Source: an uncultured Fidelibacterota bacterium | GTDB taxonomy: Bacteria; Fidelibacterota; Marinisomatia; Marinisomatales; Marinisomataceae | DNA length: 64,000 nt | Direction: 5' to 3' | Assembly: GCA_902525615.1 (NCBI GenBank) | Contig: CABZHT010000001.1 | Location: 413,282 to 477,281 of the forward strand | Part shown: piece after piece, positions 1 to 8,536 of the stretch | How positions within the stretch are numbered: the stretch's first letter is position 1 | Layout of the letters: each line of letters opens with the position of its first letter | Program-made: the position numbers and the translations under genes | The notes under the pieces: generated by a model | What the model was told of the DNA's origin: nothing | Database searches by the model: none | The model's input: only the letters and a program-made list of their open reading frames with translations

Positions 1-198
1 CAAACAATTAAAACACCATATGGAAAGAAGCAAGGATATACTTTATCTCCGGTGAAAAATGGACAACCAGTTCTTAAAAATAAGGGTGATATGGAAGTGA
101 GTTACGTATCAATTGATGATACCTTAGTTCCAGCTAAGATATTGATAAAACTTGGTAGTGGGGTTATCAAATTAAGACTTAAAAAAATACGCGAATAA
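1..198 (+). CDS. C-terminal fragment of an unrecognised protein
   Basis: An open frame runs from the first base of the window to a TAA at 196-198, giving the last 65 residues of a protein whose start lies outside. The fragment is basic near its end (LRLKKIRE) and contains short alternating hydrophobic stretches such as AKILIKLGSGVIKL. I do not recognise the family and propose no function. Its last 20 bases overlap the 3' end of rseP on the other strand, the first of eight convergent overlaps in this window. The frame is supported only by its openness over 65 codons and by the way it ends on its neighbour, so it could be spurious. Confidence 0.5.
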   Translation, partial: QTIKTPYGKKQGYTLSPVKNGQPVLKNKGDMEVSYVSIDDTLVPAKILIKLGSGVIKLRLKKIRE

Positions 199-1351
199 TA
201 TCATTTAAAAGCAAAAAAACCATTAATGATAATAGTATAAACATTCCTACTGATTGAATTCTTATCCTAGCCTTTACAGAAAGCTTTCTGCCCATTAAAA
301 CTTCAATTAGTATTAAAGCAATATGTCCTCCATCTAATCCAGGTATAGGTAAAATATTTATGTATGCAAGATTAACGCTAATCAAAGCCATTAGAAAAAG
401 AAAGGGCACTAAGCCTGCTTGTGCTGCTTGACCTGCCATATCACCAATCATTATTACACTTCCAACCTCGTCTCGTGATACGTTCCCTTGAAAAATCATT
501 TTCAGTGATGAAGTCATTAAAGTCATTGCCCAAGTCGTTTCATTGAAACCGTATACAACTGACTCTTGAAAATTTAATTTAACTGGAACTTGAGACTTTG
601 ATACCCCCAATGTACCAACCTGTTGGTCAACTCTACCTGTGGATAAATTTGGTCTAGATCCTAAAGAAGCTTCCAAGAAAAATATTTCTCCACTTCGCTC
701 TATAACAATTGATATTGTTTCATTTGGGTGTTGTGAAATATTTGCAACAGCTTCATTCCAAGTTTCAACCTCAACATTATCAATGGATATTATTTTATCA
801 CCAGCTATAATCCCAGCAAGCTCAGCCGACTGTTCAGGTACCACATAGTCTATGACAGTGTCATTAGTTTCAACTTTTGTGTCACCTTGTAGATTACCAA
901 TTAAAACAAAGACAAAAAATGTTAATATCAGGTTCATAATGACACCAGCGCTCATCACCCATATTTTTTGTAAGGCATTTTTAGATTCAAGTTCATCATC
1001 AGCACCTTTAAAATCGCTGTCCATACTTTCATCTAAGATACCTTTCATTTTTACATACCCACCTAAAGGCAGTAATCCAATTGTATATACTGTTTCTGAT
1101 GGTGAATTAAATGAACTAAAAGTTGTGGAAAATACTTTTTTCCACTTAATTTTTTTATCCTGAAGACCAAAAAAGTATATATCTAACACTAAACCCTTTT
1201 CCGTTTTTGTAAAATCAATAAAATTTGGTGGCATACCAACGGAGAAGCGTTCTACTCCGACACCGACGCTTCTCGCAGCCCAAAAGTGTCCAAGCTCATG
1301 AACAAAAACAATTACGCCAATCAATACTATAAATGCTAATATATATATCAT
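179..1351 (-). CDS. rseP: RseP-type site-2 zinc metalloprotease
   Basis: Intramembrane protease (M50B) that cuts membrane-bound substrates such as anti-sigma factors and leftover signal peptides inside the bilayer. The zinc motif HELGH is at residues 18-22 within the first membrane segment, and the second catalytic motif (NILPIPGLDGGH) lies near residue 335. One PDZ domain is visible around residues 165-245; at 390 aa it is shorter than the E. coli protein, which has two PDZ domains. The C-terminus is a hydrophobic helix. It is the last gene of the leftward envelope block, 8 bases after dxr. The family is certain; substrates are unknown. Confidence 0.95.
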   Translation of the reverse strand: MIYILAFIVLIGVIVFVHELGHFWAARSVGVGVERFSVGMPPNFIDFTKTEKGLVLDIYFFGLQDKKIKWKKVFSTTFSSFNSPSETVYTIGLLPLGGYVKMKGILDESMDSDFKGADDELESKNALQKIWVMSAGVIMNLILTFFVFVLIGNLQGDTKVETNDTVIDYVVPEQSAELAGIIAGDKIISIDNVEVETWNEAVANISQHPNETISIVIERSGEIFFLEASLGSRPNLSTGRVDQQVGTLGVSKSQVPVKLNFQESVVYGFNETTWAMTLMTSSLKMIFQGNVSRDEVGSVIMIGDMAGQAAQAGLVPFLFLMALISVNLAYINILPIPGLDGGHIALILIEVLMGRKLSVKARIRIQSVGMFILLSLMVFLLLNDIIRVFF

Positions 1352-1359
1352 ATTATTTT

Positions 1360-2493
1360 TTAATTAGGGTTCAAATATAATTGAATATTTTCATCTAAAA
1401 TAAATAATTCTTCTAAAGAGGGTAAATCATTAGAAGCAAATTCATCAACAACCTCCTTAGTTAAAGAAAATATTTCATTAAAAGAAATTTTTTGATCAAG
1501 AAATTGTTGAACAATATAATCATTGGCCATGCTCATTGCAGCTACTCTATTCCCACCTAAGTTAATTAGCTCTTCAACAAGCGATAAAATTGGGTACCTT
1601 TCCAAGTCTGGTTTTTTAAAATCTAAATTTAAATTATCAAAATCTAAGCTTCCTACAGAGGCATTTTTTCTTTCAGGAAAAGTTAATGCATACTGAATAG
1701 GAACTTTCATATCAGGCAAACCTAGGTGAGCTTTGTAAGAACCATCAACAAACTCAACCATTGAATGTACAATAGACTGTGGATGAATAGTAATTTGTAT
1801 CTTATCAAGCTTTATATTGAATAGCCATAATGCTTCAACTAACTCTAAGGCTTTATTCATCATTGTCGCAGAATCAATTGATATTTTTGCTCCCATGTCC
1901 CAATTGGGGTGTTTTAGTGCTTCGTTAGGTGTAATAGTATCAAATTCATGAATTGGTTTCTTAAGAAAGGGCCCACCACTACCAGTAAGAATAATTTTTT
2001 TCAATTCTTTTTGATTTTCACCGTTCAAGCATTGAAAAATAGCTGAGTGCTCACTATCAACAGGAATTATATTTACATTTTTTTTGTTAGCCAACGGCAT
2101 AATAATATGACCTCCGAGCACTAATGACTCTTTATTACTTAAAGCGATATCAACACCGTTCTTGATTAATTCAATTGTAGGTCGCAAACCAGAAGTACCG
2201 ACGATAGCATTAATTGCTAAATCTAAATTGCTAAATGGTATATTGCTTGAAGCATCATTACCAGTTATAAGTTCAATATTATTTTTTTTACATAGATTAA
2301 AAAGATTATGAGAAGAATCAATCACATCAATTGCAACAAAATCAGGTGAGTATTTTTTAGTTTGTTTAAAAAGAAGATCAGCATTAGAGTGGCAAGTAAG
2401 ACCAATCACTTTGTGGGAATTATTTTTCGAAATTACATCTAGTGATTGAATCCCAATCGATCCTGTAGAGCCCATTACAACAATATTTTTCAT
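1360..2493 (-). CDS. dxr: 1-deoxy-D-xylulose 5-phosphate reductoisomerase
   Basis: Converts DXP to 2-C-methyl-D-erythritol 4-phosphate with NADPH, the committed step of the MEP isoprenoid pathway. The N-terminal NADPH-binding motif GSTGSIG is at residues 8-14. The metal and substrate region VDSEHSAIFQCL and the loop NWDMGAKISIDSATMMNKAL are intact. Length (377 aa) is close to normal. The gene sits between lpxA and rseP, 8 bases after lpxA. The later MEP enzymes IspD, IspF and IspE are encoded at 21.2-23.1 kb. Placement among lipid A genes follows the common envelope cluster, where dxr feeds undecaprenyl phosphate synthesis through UppS. Confidence 0.96.
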   Translation of the reverse strand: MKNIVVMGSTGSIGIQSLDVISKNNSHKVIGLTCHSNADLLFKQTKKYSPDFVAIDVIDSSHNLFNLCKKNNIELITGNDASSNIPFSNLDLAINAIVGTSGLRPTIELIKNGVDIALSNKESLVLGGHIIMPLANKKNVNIIPVDSEHSAIFQCLNGENQKELKKIILTGSGGPFLKKPIHEFDTITPNEALKHPNWDMGAKISIDSATMMNKALELVEALWLFNIKLDKIQITIHPQSIVHSMVEFVDGSYKAHLGLPDMKVPIQYALTFPERKNASVGSLDFDNLNLDFKKPDLERYPILSLVEELINLGGNRVAAMSMANDYIVQQFLDQKISFNEIFSLTKEVVDEFASNDLPSLEELFILDENIQLYLNPN

Positions 2494-2501
2494 CAGAACT
2501 A

Positions 2502-3272
2502 TTAAATGATGCCTCGCTTACTAGAATCATAAAAGTGAAGAATTTCATTGATATGCTTACTATCAGAAAACTCTTCTTTGACTCTAGCAAGAGCATCTGA
2601 TTGATTTAAATCAGATCTAAAAAGGTACCTGTAAGCTTTTTTAATATCAGATTTTTCATCATCTAAAAAACCTCTTCTGCTCAAACCTAAAGAGTTAATA
2701 CCAGAATATTGAACTGGATGTTTACCAGCAAGTATAAACGGAGGTACATCTTGTACAAGTTTTGAGTTTGCTGCCACCATAGCATGTTTTCCAATTTTAC
2801 AAAATTGGTGCGCATTGCTTGCTCCGCCCAAAATTGCCCAATCATCAATTTCTACATGACCACCTAATGCAACTAGGTTTACCAAAATAACATTATTACC
2901 AATAATGCAGTCATGTGCAACATGAACACCGGTCATGATTAATACATCTTCACCTATTCTAGTTTCTCCTGTTGCGTTTGTTCCCCTATTTAAAGTAACA
3001 AATTCTCTGATAATTGTTCTATCTCCAATAATTAATTTTGTATCCTCACCGCTAAATTTTTTATCTTGAGGAATCGCTCCAATGCTACTATTATTTACTA
3101 TGTGACAATCATTTCCGATCTCTGTAAACTGAGAAATGGTATTAAAGTTACCAATCTTTACATTGTCACCAATTATAACATTATCTTCAATAACGTTATA
3201 AGGTCCAATCACAACATTATTACCAATTTTGGCTGAGCTTGATATAATATTCGTTTTGTGTATCTTGCTAAT
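2502..3272 (-). CDS. lpxA: UDP-N-acetylglucosamine acyltransferase, probable ATT start
   Basis: First enzyme of lipid A synthesis: transfers a 3-hydroxyacyl chain from ACP to UDP-GlcNAc (or an amino analogue). Left-handed beta-helix hexapeptide repeats fill residues 10-190, and the catalytic His lies in HVAHDC (about residue 120). The first ATG/GTG/TTG-type start is a GTG at 3212 that would cut into the first helix coil. Reading further upstream in frame gives SKIHKTNIISSSAKIGNNVV, a typical LpxA N-terminus, beginning at an ATT codon (3272-3270). That ATT sits 6 bases after an AGGAG (3279-3283) and 9 bases after the fabZ stop. I therefore call 256 aa from ATT. The family is sure; the start is inference. 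Confidence 0.9.
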   Translation of the reverse strand: MSKIHKTNIISSSAKIGNNVVIGPYNVIEDNVIIGDNVKIGNFNTISQFTEIGNDCHIVNNSSIGAIPQDKKFSGEDTKLIIGDRTIIREFVTLNRGTNATGETRIGEDVLIMTGVHVAHDCIIGNNVILVNLVALGGHVEIDDWAILGGASNAHQFCKIGKHAMVAANSKLVQDVPPFILAGKHPVQYSGINSLGLSRRGFLDDEKSDIKKAYRYLFRSDLNQSDALARVKEEFSDSKHINEILHFYDSSKRGII

Positions 3273-3278
3273 TTTTAT

Positions 3279-3283
3279 CTCCT
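3279..3283 (-). promoter_or_regulatory. Shine-Dalgarno site deciding the lpxA start
   Basis: On the minus strand this reads AGGAG, overlapping the fabZ stop codon. It is followed by 6 bases and then the ATT at 3272. It is the only good ribosome-binding site near the lpxA start and supports the non-canonical initiation codon. Confidence 0.6.
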
Positions 3284-3713
3284 ATCTTTCAACCATTGAG
3301 GCTAAAAATTCTGCCTTGGCTACAAGCTTATCATTAACATGACAAGTAGATTCAAACTTAAATGAATTTAACTTTTCATGTACTATCTTTGCCTCTATAA
3401 TAATTTGGTCACCTGGTATAACATTTGAACGAATCCTAAAATTGTTCACTTTTGATAAATAAACTAAATGATTTTCTGGATTATCAATAAAATCCAGTAT
3501 AATTAAGCATGCTGATTGTGCCATTGACTCAAGAATTAGCACTCCAGGCATTATTGGTTTGCTAGGAAAGTGTCCTAAAAAAAATGGTTCATTAATAGTG
3601 ACATTTTTTAAAGTTTTAATTTCTTTTTTTTCCTTCTTATCAATAATCCTATCAACAAGTAAAAAAGGATAACGATGTGGAATCATTTCTAAAATGTAAT
3701 TTATATCTTTCAT
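3282..3713 (-). CDS. fabZ: 3-hydroxyacyl-ACP dehydratase
   Basis: Hot-dog fold dehydratase that converts 3-hydroxyacyl-ACP to trans-2-enoyl-ACP, competing with LpxA and LpxD for the same acyl-ACP pool. Catalytic His48 (LGHFPSKPIMPG) and Glu62 (LILESMAQ) are present; the 143-aa length is normal. Its ATG overlaps the lpxC stop by 4 bases, so the two are probably translationally coupled. In Bacteroidota lpxC and fabZ are fused into one gene; here they are separate but overlapping. Confidence 0.96.
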   Translation of the reverse strand: MKDINYILEMIPHRYPFLLVDRIIDKKEKKEIKTLKNVTINEPFFLGHFPSKPIMPGVLILESMAQSACLIILDFIDNPENHLVYLSKVNNFRIRSNVIPGDQIIIEAKIVHEKLNSFKFESTCHVNDKLVAKAEFLASMVER

Positions 3714-4630
3714 TTAAATTGATCTTTAAATTCATTTCTTAATATTCTTGCAAACTCAACATTGCCTTTATGTCCACTTTTAATAGCTGTTACGTGTCCT
3801 TTGATTGGTTTGCCAAGTAAAGCTAAATCTCCAATCAAATCTAATGTTTTATGTCTTACTGGCTCATTTTTAAACCTTAAATGCTGTGATTTATAAAGTC
3901 CTCTAGATCCTTGGTAAAATTTGATACCGAACTTATCCATAAAAAACTTTACTTCGTCTCCGTCTATATCTTTATCAACAATCACCACTGCATTTCCAAT
4001 GTTGCCTCCCCTAATTAATCCCTGCTTGGCTAATTCAGTAACTTCGCTCAATAAACAAAATGTTCTAGCTGGAGCTATTTGCTTTTCATAATTAGTATAT
4101 GCATTTTGAATTGAACTATATTGAACATCTAAATCTTCTAAATCATATTGAATTGTAAAAGTAGTTTTAAACCCATCAAAAGGAACTGCTAATACTTCAA
4201 CATCTTTTTCTTCATCATTATAAACTACAGGTTTTGTAATTTCTAAAAAATCAACTGGCTCATTTTGCTCAATAATTTCACCTTCTTTTAAAGCTGATAC
4301 AAAATCTTTAGAACTTCCATCCATTACTGGTGGTTCTTTACTATTTAATTCAATTAAAAGATTATTTACTCTCATACCGGCACAAGCTGACATTACATGT
4401 TCGGTGGTATGTACCCTTACACCATTCTCTTCAATTGTTGTACCACGAGTCAGATCAACAACATTATCTATATCTGGAGTTACAACTTTATCTCCTTTGT
4501 CATTTCTAATAAATTTGATGCCAGTATTTTCATCAGCAGGATGAAAAGTGATAGTGCTTTGTACTCCTGTATGAAGTCCTACCCCAGTACATGACACGGA
4601 ATATCTGATTGTTTGTTGTTTAGCTGGCAT
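3710..4630 (-). CDS. lpxC: UDP-3-O-acyl-GlcNAc deacetylase
   Basis: Zinc deacetylase that catalyses the committed step of lipid A synthesis. The N-terminal hallmark TGVGLHTG is present, one zinc ligand is His78 in HTTEHVMSA, and the other ligands lie in RHKTLDLIGDLA with the catalytic SGH loop (KGHVTAIKSGHKGN) after it. Length is 306 aa. It sits between lpxD and fabZ, an order reminiscent of Bacteroidota/Chlorobi and unlike the proteobacterial cluster, where lpxC is next to the fts genes. It overlaps lpxD by 11 bases and fabZ by 4. Confidence 0.96.
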   Translation of the reverse strand: MPAKQQTIRYSVSCTGVGLHTGVQSTITFHPADENTGIKFIRNDKGDKVVTPDIDNVVDLTRGTTIEENGVRVHTTEHVMSACAGMRVNNLLIELNSKEPPVMDGSSKDFVSALKEGEIIEQNEPVDFLEITKPVVYNDEEKDVEVLAVPFDGFKTTFTIQYDLEDLDVQYSSIQNAYTNYEKQIAPARTFCLLSEVTELAKQGLIRGGNIGNAVVIVDKDIDGDEVKFFMDKFGIKFYQGSRGLYKSQHLRFKNEPVRHKTLDLIGDLALLGKPIKGHVTAIKSGHKGNVEFARILRNEFKDQFK

Positions 4631-5615
4631 TTTTTTTTAATTTTTTTTCAAGTAATTCAAATCTTTTGTAAATAGCATCTCTTTTTTGTTTCTCTTTGAT
4701 AGGTCGTGCTGGATTACCGGCGTACATTTCAGAACCTGAGATAGATTTTAGTACGCACGATCTTGCTGCAATTATTGATTTAGCACCTAATATAATGTGG
4801 GGACCTATATCACTCTTACCAGCTATCGTTACATAATCTTCAATTTGAGTACTACCTCCAATAAAAACTCCCCCAGCTAATAAACATGCTTTTCCAATTG
4901 ATACATTGTGCGCAATGTGTACCTGGTTATCAAATTTACAAAAATCTCCTATTGTAGTATTTTGAACTGAACCTCTATCAATTGTACATGCTGATCCAAT
5001 TTCAACATCATTACCAATGATTACTGATTTTATATGAGGAATTTTATGATGTTCATTAGCAATTGTGTGGTATCCAAAACCATCACTTCCGATTACTGTT
5101 CCTGCATTTATAATACAATTTTTTCCAATAATTGTATTATCGTATATCACAACATTATCATATAGAACACTATTATCTCCTATAACACACCCAGGATTTA
5201 TTTTAACTCCATGTCCAATAAAAACGTTTTCACCAATGACAGTATCTTTATCAATAACAGAGAAAGAACCTATGTGAAAATTTTCGGGCTGATTAACTGA
5301 ATTGTGAATTTGAGAGTTGCTAGAAACATTTTTTTCAGGTAGGGGCCTATTGTCGAAATAATCTAAAATACTAATCATTGATAAATATGGATTCTCAACA
5401 ACAATACCACACTTACCATCTAAATCTCTTTCTGATAATACAATGAAAGCTGAAGCATTTGAATGTTGAATTTCTTTCTTATATTTTGGTAAGAAAGCAA
5501 ACGAAATAGACTCTTTTGTAGCTAATTTAATATCATCAACAGAAGAAATTATAATTGATTCATCCCCAATCAACTTTCCATCTACCTTTTCAGCTAGCTC
5601 TTTAAGAGTAATCAA
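4620..5615 (-). CDS. lpxD: UDP-3-O-(3-hydroxyacyl)glucosamine N-acyltransferase
   Basis: Third lipid A enzyme; adds the N-linked 3-hydroxyacyl chain from acyl-ACP. The N-terminal uridine-binding domain (residues 1-95) precedes a long left-handed beta-helix of hexapeptide repeats (about 105-300), ending in a charged helix (KRFELLEKKLKK). The catalytic His motif is in VHIAHNVSIG and the substrate loop in GSDGFGYH. The 331-aa length is normal. It lies 14 bases after ompH and overlaps lpxC by 11. Confidence 0.95.
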   Translation of the reverse strand: MITLKELAEKVDGKLIGDESIIISSVDDIKLATKESISFAFLPKYKKEIQHSNASAFIVLSERDLDGKCGIVVENPYLSMISILDYFDNRPLPEKNVSSNSQIHNSVNQPENFHIGSFSVIDKDTVIGENVFIGHGVKINPGCVIGDNSVLYDNVVIYDNTIIGKNCIINAGTVIGSDGFGYHTIANEHHKIPHIKSVIIGNDVEIGSACTIDRGSVQNTTIGDFCKFDNQVHIAHNVSIGKACLLAGGVFIGGSTQIEDYVTIAGKSDIGPHIILGAKSIIAARSCVLKSISGSEMYAGNPARPIKEKQKRDAIYKRFELLEKKLKKNAS

Positions 5616-5629
5616 GTGCCAACCTTTTT

Positions 5630-6139
5630 TTATTCAGTTGATTGTTTTTTCAGCTCTGTTAGGACATCATCAGTTAAGTCAATAGTAGGTTTGGTGTATA
5701 ATGATGCTTGAGTACCATCAATTATAAGATCTAAACCTTTTGCAGTAGCTACAGCATTTACTGCTGTTTTAAATTTTTCTACTAATAAAAATTCTAGTTG
5801 CTGTTGCTTCAAGGTTAGCTCACCATTAGGTCCAAGTTTTGCTAATTGATAGCTCTGCATTGAATTTTGCATATCAATAATGTCTTGTTCTTTTGCTTTT
5901 TTTAAATCTTCCGAAAGCATAAGGCTTTGTTGTTCATATTCTTTTGCCATGCTGTCAAGCTGGGTTGCCATTAATTGGTATTCTTTTTGAACGATTTCTA
6001 AATCTGCCTGAAGCTCTCGTTCAACATTTTGAAATTCTTCATAGTTTAGTCTTATTGTTTCAGAAAACACCACACCAATTTTTTGTTGTGCAAAAACAGT
6101 TGAGAAAAATAACATTATAAATAATATTTTTTTATACAC
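5630..6139 (-). CDS. OmpH/Skp-family periplasmic chaperone
   Basis: Periplasmic holdase for unfolded outer-membrane proteins. A signal peptide (residues 1-17, cleavage after VFA) is followed by a strongly charged coiled-coil region rich in Q, E and K (about 40-120) and a short C-terminal beta segment, the usual Skp layout in 169 aa. It lies between bamA and lpxD, the classic bamA-skp-lpxD order. The gaps are 15 bases to bamA and 14 to lpxD, so it is probably co-transcribed. The family call is confident. Confidence 0.9.
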   Translation of the reverse strand: MYKKILFIMLFFSTVFAQQKIGVVFSETIRLNYEEFQNVERELQADLEIVQKEYQLMATQLDSMAKEYEQQSLMLSEDLKKAKEQDIIDMQNSMQSYQLAKLGPNGELTLKQQQLEFLLVEKFKTAVNAVATAKGLDLIIDGTQASLYTKPTIDLTDDVLTELKKQSTE

Positions 6140-6154
6140 TTTATAGCTCCTTTA

Positions 6155-8533
6155 TTAAAAAGTTTGTCCAAAAGTAATAGTATATTCCCACCCTTGTGGA
6201 TTACCATTACCATCAATATCATCAAATCCATATCCCATATCGAATCCTAATTTACCAAGGCCAGGCATAAAAAACCTAACACCAATTCCAGCAGATTTTT
6301 TCATCGAAATAGAGCTAAATCTATCAATGTAAAACGGTTCTGTCAATCTTGATGTACTCCAAACGTTTCCTAGCTCGCCAAAGGCCATAACGTAAATTAC
6401 TGGATTTTCAGATAAAGGATAACGTAATTCAGTTACAAATTTACCCATTGAATTTCCACCTACCGCCTGTCCAGCTTCAGTTTGAGGACCAATAGCATTA
6501 TCGGGATAACCTCTCAAGGCATTTCCGTAAGGAATCCCATTTCCACCCATTATGAATCTTTCATCAAAAGGAATAAAAGATGGTTGATTATTACTTACAT
6601 TAATAGTCTTTATCACGCCTAATTTTGCTGAACTGTAGAGGATAAATTTTGAAAAAGTAGGAGTAAACCACTCAAGACTGATCATGTGTTTTTGAAAATT
6701 TTCATTACCTCCAAGAAACCCGCCAGATAGAGTATTATTTAAAACAAATGTAGATCCCATTGTTGGGAACTCAGCTCTGTTTCTACTATCTCTTGAAAGA
6801 GTTTGACTAATACTTATACCTCTGGTTTTTTGCAATCCACCAATATATTGGTCAATATCTTGTTGCGACCCCTCATATTCTTTCTGCATAAATTTTACTG
6901 ACCACATAACTCTAAAAAAATCATCAGGCCACTCCAATCTTCTTCCAAAACTAGTTACTACTCCTCCGACCGTAAAATCTAAAGGGAAATAGTAATTTGT
7001 TGAAGACCCTCTAAAAGAATAAAAGATAGAAGCGCCAACTAAATATGGACTATCATTTATCATTGGGTCTTGAAAGCTTATATTCAGCGATCTATATTTG
7101 GATGGTTCCTGATTAGAATACAATGAAAAATTGGTTCCAGTGCTTAAGCCCACATTCAGCTTTTGTCCCCTGCCTCTGAAATTATCAAATTCAACACCAG
7201 CTCCCCCTGTCATGCCATATTCACCCGTAAAGCCTAAATTCGCATTAATTCTTTGAGTGGATTGTTTCTCTTCAACAATAAAGTCAAGATTGACTTTATC
7301 ATCAGCAATAGGGGTTATGTCAGGTATAACATTATCAAAATAATTTAATATCCAGATGTCTCTTTGGCTTCTCATCAGCTTAGATCTATTAAAAACATCT
7401 CCAGGGTATATTTTAAGCTCTCTTCTAATGACATTCTCTCGAGTTCTATCATTTCCAGAAACATAAATTTGATTTATATATACTTTATTACCTTCGTCGA
7501 ATAAAAAAGATATATCTAAAGAATCTTTTCCTACAGGTGTAATAACAGCGTTAACATTACTAAAAATATATCCTTTGTCTTGATAAATGCTCATCATATT
7601 TTCATAGACAGCTTTGTCAAATTCTTCTTGTGAAAAAATATCCCCAGATTTCAAATTAAGCGCTCTTTCAAGCTCTTCCTTATCAGCAATTCTATTGTCT
7701 TCAAAAGAAAAATTATTATAATAATATTTTGGGCCCTCTTCTAAAAACAAGTTTAAAGATAGAGTAGATTTAGATTGATCAATATTCAACGTATCACTCA
7801 AAACTCTGAAATCTCTAAAGCCTTGGTTTTTATAAAAGTCAGTCAACGCTTCAATATCTTCTTCTAGATTTTCTTGATCAAAGCTTTTCACCCAAAAAGT
7901 CCACCACTTTCTTTCTTTGGTATTTGTAAGTTCTTTTCTCAATTTTCTCTGTGAAAAAGATTCATTTCCATGGAATTTTACGCTTGATAACCTAAATTTT
8001 TTGTTTTCCTCTATTTCAAATAGAATATCTTTAGCGTATGCTGTTCTGACAACTGTATCAACTGGAGCAACAATTGATGGAGAAACTTTAACATTGAAAT
8101 AACCATCTTCTAAAAAAAGTTTTCTTATCTCTTTTACAGATTCATCTAATGTATTGGCTTTGATGCGTTGCCCCTGCTTTATACTAATTTTGTCATTTAA
8201 CCTATTTTTACGAATGGAGGTACCACTAAATCTGATGTCGTTTAGCACTGGATTTTCAATAACCTTTATTGTGATTTCAACTCCTAATTGTGATTCATTT
8301 TTTAGAACAATATTAATATCTTCAAACAATCCTAAATCCCATAAACGTGTAATCGCAGTGGATATGTCTGACCTCTGAATTTTGGAACCATCTCTAAGGC
8401 CTGCAGAATATTTGATCATTTTATCCGAAGTAGTAGTATTACCTTCAACATTTACTCTATATAGAGTTACTTGCTGAGCAAATATCTGCGTGCAAAAACA
8501 TAAAAATATTATAAATATTTTTGCAAAATTCAT
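6155..8533 (-). CDS. bamA: Outer-membrane protein assembly factor BamA
   Basis: Omp85 protein that inserts beta-barrels into the outer membrane. A signal peptide (about 1-19) leads to an array of POTRA domains (about 22-415), with motifs such as YRVNVEGNTTTSD and IYVSGNDRTRENVIRREL. The C-terminal 16-strand barrel (about 430-792) contains FIMGGNGIPYGNALRGY and ends in the beta-signal TITFGQTF with a terminal Phe. Length 792 aa is typical. It is 3 bases from uppS and 15 from ompH. Confidence 0.97.
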   Translation of the reverse strand: MNFAKIFIIFLCFCTQIFAQQVTLYRVNVEGNTTTSDKMIKYSAGLRDGSKIQRSDISTAITRLWDLGLFEDINIVLKNESQLGVEITIKVIENPVLNDIRFSGTSIRKNRLNDKISIKQGQRIKANTLDESVKEIRKLFLEDGYFNVKVSPSIVAPVDTVVRTAYAKDILFEIEENKKFRLSSVKFHGNESFSQRKLRKELTNTKERKWWTFWVKSFDQENLEEDIEALTDFYKNQGFRDFRVLSDTLNIDQSKSTLSLNLFLEEGPKYYYNNFSFEDNRIADKEELERALNLKSGDIFSQEEFDKAVYENMMSIYQDKGYIFSNVNAVITPVGKDSLDISFLFDEGNKVYINQIYVSGNDRTRENVIRRELKIYPGDVFNRSKLMRSQRDIWILNYFDNVIPDITPIADDKVNLDFIVEEKQSTQRINANLGFTGEYGMTGGAGVEFDNFRGRGQKLNVGLSTGTNFSLYSNQEPSKYRSLNISFQDPMINDSPYLVGASIFYSFRGSSTNYYFPLDFTVGGVVTSFGRRLEWPDDFFRVMWSVKFMQKEYEGSQQDIDQYIGGLQKTRGISISQTLSRDSRNRAEFPTMGSTFVLNNTLSGGFLGGNENFQKHMISLEWFTPTFSKFILYSSAKLGVIKTINVSNNQPSFIPFDERFIMGGNGIPYGNALRGYPDNAIGPQTEAGQAVGGNSMGKFVTELRYPLSENPVIYVMAFGELGNVWSTSRLTEPFYIDRFSSISMKKSAGIGVRFFMPGLGKLGFDMGYGFDDIDGNGNPQGWEYTITFGQTF

Positions 8534-8536
8534 TTT

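Noticed and set aside
638-646. TGTGGATAA (perfect DnaA box) inside rseP
   Set aside because: Isolated and within coding sequence. Similar single copies occur at 28424-28432 (yqgE) and 54067-54075 (methyltransferase); only the pair at 60.6-60.7 kb clusters with an AT-rich gap.
639-1163. Open frames on the plus strand opposite rseP
   Set aside because: They are antisense shadows of a clear RseP protein; no family resemblance and no independent start signals.
7917-8378. Plus-strand frames within bamA
   Set aside because: Antisense shadows of a full-length BamA.
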